This document shows positions 56,560 to 64,000 of a DNA stretch of 64,000 nt, piece by piece. A model generated the notes under the pieces. It made no database searches, was not told where the DNA came from, and was given only the letters and a program-made list of their open reading frames with translations. The stretch's first letter is position 1. Each line of letters begins with the position of its first letter. Source of the stretch: Heterodera schachtii (Eukaryota > Nematoda > Chromadorea > Rhabditida > Heteroderidae); NCBI GenBank assembly GCA_023374025.1, contig SIJG01000019.1, positions 1,128,810 through 1,192,809 of the forward strand. The letters are read 5' to 3'. The translations under genes were made by a program, and so were the position numbers.

Positions 56560-56700
56560 TTTTAAGGTCGCTGATCACAAATCTGACATCTATTTTCACT
56601 AATTTCTAATAATCTCTAAAAAGAACTAGCACAAAAACCGAAAATTTGAATTTTTCGAATTATGATTTTTTGTTTAAGTTTTGATCAGGAGTCCAAAATA
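56560..56700. mobile_element. Foldback remnant
   Basis: GTCGCTGATCACAAATCTGACAT-like beginning with a partial opposite arm. Same family as 30734. Confidence 0.4.
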
Positions 56701-56765
56701 ATTGAAATAAAATAAAATATTTGGGATTCGGAACCATTGAAGGTTTGTAAAATGGGTGTTTTCAG

Positions 56766-56814
56766 TAGAGTTGTACGTTTTTTCAGTACCAGGTCCCGGT
56801 CCCGTACAACTCTA
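56766..56814. mobile_element. 49-bp hAT micro-element
   Basis: TAGAGTTGTACG and CGTACAACTCTA are perfect 12-bp inverted ends around only 25 bp, including GGTCCCGGTCCC. It is flanked by the exact 8-bp duplication GTTTTCAG (56758-56765 and 56815-56822). Confidence 0.85.
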
Positions 56815-56822
56815 GTTTTCAG

Positions 56823-57434
56823 AATCACATTACCAAAAAATTTCTCGTCAAATATGTAAAAAATATTTTCTTATTTAATTTTTTCATGCTAGGAATTCAA
56901 CTGAGTTTACTGTTTCAATTTAGAATTAACTAATTTCCTGCCAAAATATTAAAAAAAAAATTAAGTACTAAAATAGGTGCCAAAAAAGTGCAAATTGGTG
57001 CTAAAAATTACAGCTTGTCAAGAAAATAAATAAATAAATTTTGGAGAAATGGGATATGAAATTGGGGTAGATTTAGTTAATTTTTGCCTGAAGAATCGGA
57101 CAAAGTTACTTGAAAATACTCGAAAAAATTATTTTAGGGTTTTTCGTTGCATTTTTTTTTGTTCATGCTGTTTCATTTTGTCTATTATTTTGATGTAGTG
57201 ACAAAGCACCTACAAACAAAGGACCCACGGACAGAGGACCACAAAAAATCCAAATAAATGATTTAAATTAAACGCATCACTAAAATTAAAAAATAATAAT
57301 TTATAATTGGATGCTTTTGTTAATGTTTGTTTCTAAAGATAAGATGACAATGATTCATTCATAATGAGACAAATGATTTATTGATATAAAATTCCAAAAA
57401 ATAAAACCACCAGAAAACGAGTGATTGGAATATG
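56823..57434. other. Intergenic DNA
   Basis: Only a GGACCCACGGACAGAGGACC phrase near 57220 is noted. Confidence 0.4.
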
Positions 57435-57720
57435 TGCTTATTCATCGGCCAATTTTGCGCTTTGTCCCTTTCTTTCCTTCCACCGTAAAATCAATGGCCA
57501 AAGTCACTTTGTCCGCGTCTTTGTCATACAATCCTTTGCTCGGATCCATCAGATCCTTAATTAATATGGGTATTTAATTGCGAAAGAATTTTTAAATTTC
57601 TCTCACAGCAAAAGTGATTAACGTACAAAACCCTTGGTATTCTTTTGGGTCTTAAAAATGTCATAAAAACTTAAAAATTCATTTTTTCTCTTTTTTTTGC
57701 ACCTTTTTGAGGGGAACACT
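57435..57720 (-). pseudogene. MATH-gene 3' fragment
   Basis: The minus strand gives the last exon (DLMDPSKGLYDKDADKVTL ... VEGKKGTKRK) with one extra base that turns the LADE tail into IGR and stop. Exon 12-like remnants follow at about 57605-57645 and 57700-57720. The order matches the end of gene D. Exon 12 has a large internal deletion. Confidence 0.7.
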
Positions 57721-57769
57721 CAAGAACAAAGTCCAAAAAGTTCTTTTCCTTAATTGATCCAATTATGAA

Positions 57770-57878
57770 CAATTAAGAAATTGATGGACCCAAGCAAAGG
57801 TTTATACGACAAAGGCGAGGACAAAGTGAAATTGGCCATTGATGTCACTGTGAAAGAAGTAAAAACAGAAGACAAATG
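57770..57878 (+). pseudogene. MATH last-exon fragment, opposite orientation
   Basis: AATTAAGAAATTGATGGACC begins a plus-strand copy encoding LMDPSKGLYDKGEDKVKLAI and stops after VKEVKTEDK. It lies head to head against the preceding minus-strand fragment. Confidence 0.65.
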
Positions 57879-57904
57879 ATTAATCAATTTGCAATTTTCA
57901 GATT

Positions 57905-58125
57905 GAACCTAGAATTGCACGGGAACGGGAATTTTGACAAAAACTGTGACCAGAAAAGTCGGGAACGGGACCTCGATTAATATTTGGTTAAATTTGCGGT
58001 TTTAGGCTGTTTAAAAAAGAAAAAATAATAATTTTAAAGTTGAAATATTTTTTATTAATTAAACTCCAATTGAAATAATGTAAAAAGTATTCGATCCCAG
58101 TGGGGAATTGAACCCAAGCGAATCA
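57905..58125. mobile_element. Truncated hAT-like element with tRNA-like segment
   Basis: GGGAACGGGA phrases at the left, then the shared core (TTTGGTTAAATTTGCGG, AGGCTGTTTAAAAA, AATAATGTAAA) and, on the minus strand, GGGTTCAATTCCCC (B-box) at about 58090-58110. Its other half is missing; the break abuts the BACK fragment that follows. Confidence 0.6.
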
Positions 58126-58127
58126 GG

Positions 58128-58220
58128 CCTGGGCATATGCCAAGAAAACATTGCGCAGTTTTGAGATGGGAATTTTCAAAGAAGGACCGACGAGGGCGGG
58201 GATGTTGTACTTTTTGGCTA
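58128..58220 (-). pseudogene. BACK exon 4 fragment
   Basis: The minus strand reads AKKYNIPALVGPSLKIPIS, then KLRNVFLAYAQA, matching exon 4 of the paralogues including its TTAG acceptor. No other exon is adjacent. Confidence 0.7.
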
Positions 58221-59199
58221 ATTAAAAATAATTACTAAATTTAATTATGTATTAAAACAAAATTCACCTGAGGATAAGGAAAATCGAAATTCGTAATTAA
58301 ATATCCGGCATATATATCGGCTAAATCCTTTTTCCAAAATGATAATCATTGGTTAATCAAACAGATTGTTCAATTCAATTTATATTATAATTATGAAAGG
58401 GTTAATTAATTTACGGCAAAATGGTGACCTAAAAGGAGAAGAAGAACAGAAACAAATGTAATTTGAGAGAATCAATGGGAAAGGAAATCGTATAATATAA
58501 AGTCAACTCAACTCGTATGGTGCTAATGGCACTTCATATAAGTGCCAATTCAAAGAATTTCATTCATCAAAAAGTTGTGCCAAAAATATTCAAAAATTGT
58601 CAAAATTTTCATGCTAATAGAACAATCCAAGCGCTATCGTATGAGATAATAGGATGGAAATTTATAATAAAACTTTATTTTTTAAAGTGAATTTTTTCAT
58701 TTTTCTTTTTACAATTTTTCAAGAGTCGAATTCCTCTCAAAATTTCCATTAATCCCGAGGCTGCAACAATATATATATATATATATGGCAAAAAAATCTG
58801 TGTAGCAGCAATGAGCATTTTTAGAATTTCATTTAAAATATTTTTAAATTTTATTTTAAAAAATAAAAATTTGCTTTGTTAACGTGTGAGAATTTACATG
58901 AAATTTAATTAAAGATTAATTGAATATAACCATAGCATAAAACTGGAATTTTTCAAGGCCTCATTGGCTGGCAAAGCCACGTTTTAAAAGAACGATTGCT
59001 TAAATTAAGAAAAATTGATTTAAAAAAAAATCCTAAAAAACATATGAATGCGCTGGCTTTGTTTGGTTGTAACCTTGTGCAAATTTCCAAAACCATAAAA
59101 ATTTATGCAATCCAGCAAAAAAAAAATAAATAAGGAAAACATAATTTGTATGGAAGTCAAAAAGTTCCTTCCTCATTTTCATTTTGAGCATTTATATTC
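58221..59199. other. AT-rich intergenic DNA
   Basis: A diverged relative of the 22860 element lies near 58530-58690, and a short TATATA run near 58770. No gene is visible. Confidence 0.4.
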
Positions 59200-62100
59200 T
59201 CATTCATCGTCATCCTCACTATCATAATAATCATAATAATCGTAGTCACTAAGCCCCACAATATCCACATCGGTGGACAAAGTCACAGTATCCATCTCCT
59301 TGTTGTACCATAAAGCATCTGGGTCCATCAACTTCTGTAAATTTGTAGAGTATTTTATGGGAAAAGACGTAATAGTTAGTATTGAACAGACAAAAAAAGC
59401 ATTTTTTTTTAAAAACATGATAACGGAATAATATTTTTTATTTTTAAAAATTCCAATAGAATTCGGGTAAGCCAACAAACATTATACCCAGGGATGGGAT
59501 TATTTTCAGATAGCATATAAAAATGCAATAAAAAATAAAAAGGCACCCCTGAGAACCGAGCTTGAAATTTTAAAAAAATACACCCTCTAAGAATGGACTT
59601 TTCGAAAACCTAAAATTCTGAACATGATTTGGCTGTGAAAACTTTTAACGCAACAAAATCTTGAAAGGTGCTTGATTTACAATTCGGAACCAAAATGGAT
59701 AAAGAATGAGGCAATTTGGGAAAACTCACACATTTATTGACACGTTTTTTTCTTTTTTGGCAATTTTTAGCAACTATTTAGGTTGATAGATCTCCCTCCC
59801 CGCTGCATGGCCACCATTCATTCATTCTCCTGCCAACCTCAAAAGCCATAAATTCGGAGAAACCCCAACAATCCTTGTCCTTGGGCCAAAATGATTGATA
59901 AATTGTTTTGCTGCTGTCATTGAAATCTTCCGTTTCCTCATATTGTGGAATAACACTTAACGTTGCCGAACAAGTACAGCTCCAATCCGACCCTTAACAA
60001 GCAATCAATTAACAATTTTTAGGATGTTTTTGTTGTTGAAAAACGCAGAGAAAAAAAAGAAGTAAAAAATAAAATTTTATTTTGACCAAAATTTGTTGGA
60101 ATGTCACATTTCCAATTTAAAATCTTTTTAAAGTGTGAATTTACAAGCAGAAAATAAAGTGAACTTTCAATCTGAGCATTTTTAAAAAATAGACTATTTG
60201 AAAAATTAAATTTTTTTACTTTCTATACTAATATGAAACGGCTCCCGGTAAATTGGACACCAGAAAATTGGACATTAATGGAAAATTAGACACCGGAAAA
60301 TTGGACACTATTTGATATAAATAAATAAATTAATTAAAATTAAATAAAACAAAAATTTTGGTTAGGCTAAAAGATTTTTATTTTAATATGCACTTTTAAT
60401 TTATAAGCGTGATAAATGGAGATAAATATTGCTATTATTATTATTATCTTTAACACCAGCAATAGAAAGCCTCATATCATTCATAAAGAAAAAAAAAGTT
60501 TTATTTTAGATAGGGTCCCATTTTTCGTTGAATTGACTACTTGACCAATTTACCATAATCATCCGCCTTGCATTGGATGAAAAATCCCAAATATTTGGTG
60601 CCAGATTTTAATTGAATTTGTGCAAAGATTTTCCATTGGAAGCCATTAATGTACACCGCGTCACTGTATTTTCGGCTTAATTCCTTCTGTCGTGCAAATT
60701 CGGAAAATTTTTCAATTTTCAACGAAAGTTTCCCCTTGCATTTGGTGGATCGTTTATTGACGGAAAATTTCAGGGGATAAAGCTCCGACGTGGCGCCACC
60801 ATTGAGAGCAGCCAAAGATTTGATAGATGATGATGAGTAATAACAATGGCACAGGAATACACTGACCAGCTCGTCACTGGTCAAAACGCCGGACGAAGCT
60901 GAAGAAGAGAATCGGCAAAAATGATTAAACCGATAAGGAACCAAGGGAATATCCAGACCCTTGGTTTTGTAGGGGGTAATTAGAATAATTTGCAATTATT
61001 TCTTATTATTAAAATTTAATTATCCAATTTATTTTTTTGTGGTTAATTATTTACTCTTTTTTTGTTGTTGCGCGTTTTTTACTTTTGAGTAACAGGTGGG
61101 CGGGGGGGGGGGAGGGATTATCCGGCTTTGCTGATTAAAATTTTGAAACTTAATGGATGAATTGTTAACCGAGATTTTCACCAGAAAATGAGAAATTTTT
61201 GCGATTTTTATTAACATATTCACAAAAAAATTAAATTATTATATCAGCTCTTCTTTTTTTCAAAAAACTTAATGATAAATCAGAGAAAATAAAATTAAAA
61301 TATTTTCCAATTGAAACAATGTTTTTATTAATTGATATTGCGATTATTCTTAATAAAATTGCCTACCAATACCAGCCATAAAAGGCTTGTAAATGATCGG
61401 AAAGCGGATTTTAAACAATGCCGGGCCAAGCATTTGCCGGTAATTCTTCGCTGAGCATTCAATGCCATTTTGACGGCATTGTTCAGTAGCCCAACGCAAT
61501 GCCTGACAAATAAATTTTTTAAAATAATAATTTATTTAAAAATAAAAATATTACGTAAACCCAAATCCAATACTCTTTTCTGAGAACCAATTGATTACGG
61601 CCCAGAAGTTCGCACAATAATTGCTGATCAATTTGCAAAAATTCATCCGATCCTATCAAATTATGCGCGTTCTGGTCAATGTAAGCCAAACAACGGCCGG
61701 CAAAGTCATAAAAAATATAAAATTTAATAAAATATTTGTTTTAAAATATATAAATATAACAATTTAGTTTAAATTTATTTTGTACTTTTTCTTCGAGAAG
61801 ACGAGCTTTAGCAAAAGCGATGAAAACATTGCTCAGCTCTTCAATGGGAATTTTCACACATTCTCTGACCAATAAGGGCAAATTGTATTTCTTGGCTAAA
61901 TTTTAATTTAAAAATAATAATTAATATTATTTCTCGACCGGCATAAAGCACGTCGATTGCATTGTTTCCATTCACTCCGCTCAAATCATCGGTATAAATG
62001 AAGTTCAACATCGCTTTGAATGCTTCAACATCCACATCCGCAATCTCCACGGGACTGTTTACCTCTTTTGGGAAAGCTAAATCTTTTTTTTTGCTTAATT

Positions 62101-62440
62101 TGAAAATTGAAATTTAAATTTCGAACCCTTTTCATCGGTGGGATTTTGAGTTACTGAAACTGGAAACTTCTCGTCATATCGGAACATTGCATCGAACACT
62201 TCGGACGCAACTCGCAAAATTGGTTTATGCGCTGGCAGAACCTTTAAATTAAATTTAATATTAAATTATAAAGATAATGCTATTAAAAATATATTTTATT
62301 ATAAAATGCCAAAATATAAATAAAAATGAAATTTAAATAAAACTCGCCTCTTGCTTATCGCCTTGTCCAACCAGAAAGTGCACATCCGCATCAACACCCG
62401 TGCTCAATAAACGCTTCATCCGATTCGCCAATTTGTCCAT
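59200..62440 (-). CDS. Divergent BTB-BACK-MATH protein with acidic tail (gene F)
   Basis: Nine exons: 62440-62348, 62241-62127, 62076-61939, 61895-61786, 61707-61555, 61502-61367, 60898-60554, 59992-59838 and 59334-59200; 459 aa. BTB (DADVHFLVG; AHKPILRVASEVFDAMF), BACK (LLCELLGRNQLV; WATEQCRQNG), one MATH domain (INGFQWKIFAQI; WSCTCSATLSVIP). The tail is acidic and Tyr-rich (YDYYDYYDSEDDDE), opposite in charge to A and D. Intron 1 begins GC. Intron 4 contains no AG at all: the expected acceptor reads TAT/GAC, yet exon 5 has exactly the family length of 153. A cryptic in-frame CAG 36 bp downstream would remove 12 residues. It is the most diverged copy but otherwise intact, which argues for retained function. 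Confidence 0.8.
60238..60310. repeat. GGAAAATTGGACAC phrase repeats in intron 7 of gene F
   Basis: The phrase occurs about four times with small changes within about 70 bp. Confidence 0.55.
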
Positions 62441-63485
62441 GTTCAAAAAAACAAATAAAAAATATTGACTTTTGAATATTGCTAAAAAAAATTTTAATTT
62501 TACTAAATTTATGGTAATTACCGGTTGAAATTTTCATGACAAATTAAAAGAGTTTTTATGACTTTAATATTTTTTTTTGAAAATTAATCTTTTCTGAGTC
62601 ATATTGTGAAATATAAAAATCCAATCAAGCTAAAAACTTTAGTGTATTTCATGAGTTTTAGCTTGTTTCAGATTTATATTTTTTTAATGTATTTTTGCGA
62701 ATATAAAACCGAATGATAAGCTCAAAATAGCACTATAAATCTAACTCTGATGATTAAGTTGCATGTTGAAATAGGTAGGAAGTTATTATCGGGAATGAAC
62801 ACAACGCAGAAAAAGAAAATTCTATGTAATTAGCCGAAGAAAAAATGGAAATAAATATGTGTCACCTCTTGAAAATCAAAAAAGGTTCCATGGTTTTTCT
62901 TCAAAAAAAAAACAAAGAGAATCTCAAAAAATCAAAAAACCTCTTTGGGGGGGGGGGGGGGGGGTCCGGCGGTGCCGATAGGCGCCGCCGGGAAATTTTT
63001 TTGAAAATTTGAAGCAATTTGTTAACAGATTTTGTCCAAAAATTGTCTAAGTGTTGTGATTTTTTAGCAAAAAAATTTCAGAAAATTGTAAAATTGTGAC
63101 TGCTCTTTAAGGCATTTTGGGCAATTACTCTATTTTAAAAACGAGTACCGGGCCCGGTCTTTAATTTCTAATACCACATTCACTCACTCATTCTAGAGAT
63201 TTCTTTAAAAAATCTCTAAATATGCCCTCAATAAAAAAACTTTGCCATACTTCGTGATTTTAGGTCCGTATTTTATGGCTATATTTGGCGGTGCTAGGTC
63301 GTTCCACAAAAAAACTCAGTGTGGGCGTTCCACAAAAAGCTCAGTGATTGATTGGTCATTTTCCGGAAGCCTATCGCACCACTTCGGGGCACCAAAAGTG
63401 CCTGATCCGGAATCCGTACCGGCCCGGTTAAGAACAATTTTTTATCAGTTTTTCAAGGGCTATCTCCCAGGCCGGGTCCGGTTCT
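62441..63485. other. Intergenic DNA with a GC-core repeat
   Basis: A run of about 18 G (62947-62964) runs directly into GGCGGTGCCGATAGGCGCC (62968-62986) and then GTTAACAGATTTTGTCC, a textbook copy of the GC-core repeat. ACCGGGCCCGGT follows near 63150. No gene. Confidence 0.6.
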
Positions 63486-63826
63486 ACTGGGCGGCGCAAG
63501 TGTCGAGGCGCAAATGTCGATTTTACTGGGCGGCGCAAGTTTCGAGGCGCAAATGTCGCGGCGCAAATGCCTGAGGCGCAAATGTCGATTTTACTGGGCG
63601 GCGCAAATGCCTGAGGCGCAAATGTCGATTTTACTGGGCGGCGCAAATGCCTGAGGCGCAAATGTCGATTTTACTGGGTGGCGCAAATGCCTGAGGCGCA
63701 AATGTCGATTTTACTGGGCGGCGCAAATGCCTGAGGCGCAAATGTCGATTTTACTGGGCGGCGCAAATGCCTGAGGCGCAAATGTCGATTTTACTGGGCG
63801 GCGCAAGTGTCGAGGCGCAAAAGTCG
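63486..63826. repeat. 40-bp minisatellite (GGCGCAAATG type)
   Basis: The unit is GCGCAAATGCCTGAGGCGCA plus AATGTCGATTTTACTGGGCG. About six near-identical copies follow a degenerate start. It is GC-rich against AT-rich flanks and ends inside a MATH-gene exon. Confidence 0.9.
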
Positions 63827-63835
63827 GTACACCAG

Positions 63836-64000
63836 CGCCGTTATAGTGAGGCGGTGCAAATGAAGGGATTTGAGTGGAAAATATTGGCAAAAATAAGAAA
63901 TGAGAAATGTTTGGGCATTTATCTTTTATGCGTCCCTCCAACGATGGTGAAAAATTGGAGAATTTTAATTACATTAATTTGATTGCCAAAGATGGAAATT
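63836..64000 (+). pseudogene. MATH-gene fragment behind the minisatellite, cut by the window end
   Basis: RRYSEAVQMKGFEWKILAKI and CLGIYLLCVPP closely match exon 7 of gene B. A donor-like GTGAAA follows, then CCAAAG/ATGGAAATT as in exon 8. The donor as read is phase 0 where the family needs phase 1, and everything upstream is minisatellite, so this copy is probably broken. More may lie beyond the window. Confidence 0.65.

Noticed and set aside
63486..63826. CRISPR-like array of regular repeats
   Set aside because: Repeats are head to tail without spacers in a eukaryotic context; it is a minisatellite.

Overview
The window looks like a gene-poor, AT-rich nuclear segment of a nematode, most likely a plant-parasitic tylenchid. 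The grounds are many short introns with TTTCAG-type acceptors, multi-exon genes on both strands, and protein styles I associate with cyst nematodes: a Ser/Thr/Asn-rich opening before a coiled coil, and a PFELTNERT-type motif. That assignment comes from memory and is inference. There are no operon-like prokaryotic features, CRISPR arrays or rRNA genes.

Layout. 0.5-5.7 kb: a Ty3/gypsy-type LTR retrotransposon on the minus strand with apparently identical 225-bp LTRs and a 5-bp target duplication, inserted in a coding-like ORF. 5.8-9.3 kb: a row of small plus-strand genes of unknown function. 9.7-10.3 kb: a purine minisatellite encoding Lys/Glu repeats. 11.3-12.7 kb: minus-strand exons, one resembling an F-box. 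12.7-17.5 kb: no clear gene, only repeats and a decayed BACK-domain remnant.

From 17.5 kb onward the window is organised around a dispersed family of BTB-BACK-MATH genes: B (17547-20319, minus), A (24127-28871, plus), C (31754-35827, minus), D (43942-48492, minus) and F (59200-62440, minus). Fragments lie near 16.3, 37.4, 41.6, 57.5-58.2 and 63.8 kb. I traced exon boundaries base by base, and reading phases agree across all introns of A, B and C. Copies carry one (B, F), two (A, C) or three (D) MATH modules, each a phase 0-0 exon pair. The family expectation is a CUL3 ubiquitin-ligase adaptor: BTB binds CUL3 and MATH recruits substrate. Here the domain order is the reverse of SPOP/MEL-26. Between D and F lies an 8-exon gene (50519-53761) fusing a coiled coil to a C-terminal ubiquitin-like domain that lacks the terminal Gly-Gly and most acceptor lysines. 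Two ubiquitin-linked gene types therefore share the locus.

The rest is a dense mobile-element landscape. A 2545-bp hAT transposon (38487-41031) has 8-bp target duplications and a transposase with one frameshift. Two nested non-autonomous relatives lie at 20904-22350. Further hAT-like MITEs include one of only 49 bp. There is a foldback family, a GC-rich hairpin repeat found in at least 14 places, a Helitron remnant (55240-56170) and several minisatellites, two of which lie inside MATH gene fragments. Many insertions sit in introns or just upstream of BTB-BACK-MATH genes, so this family has apparently duplicated and decayed alongside heavy transposon traffic.
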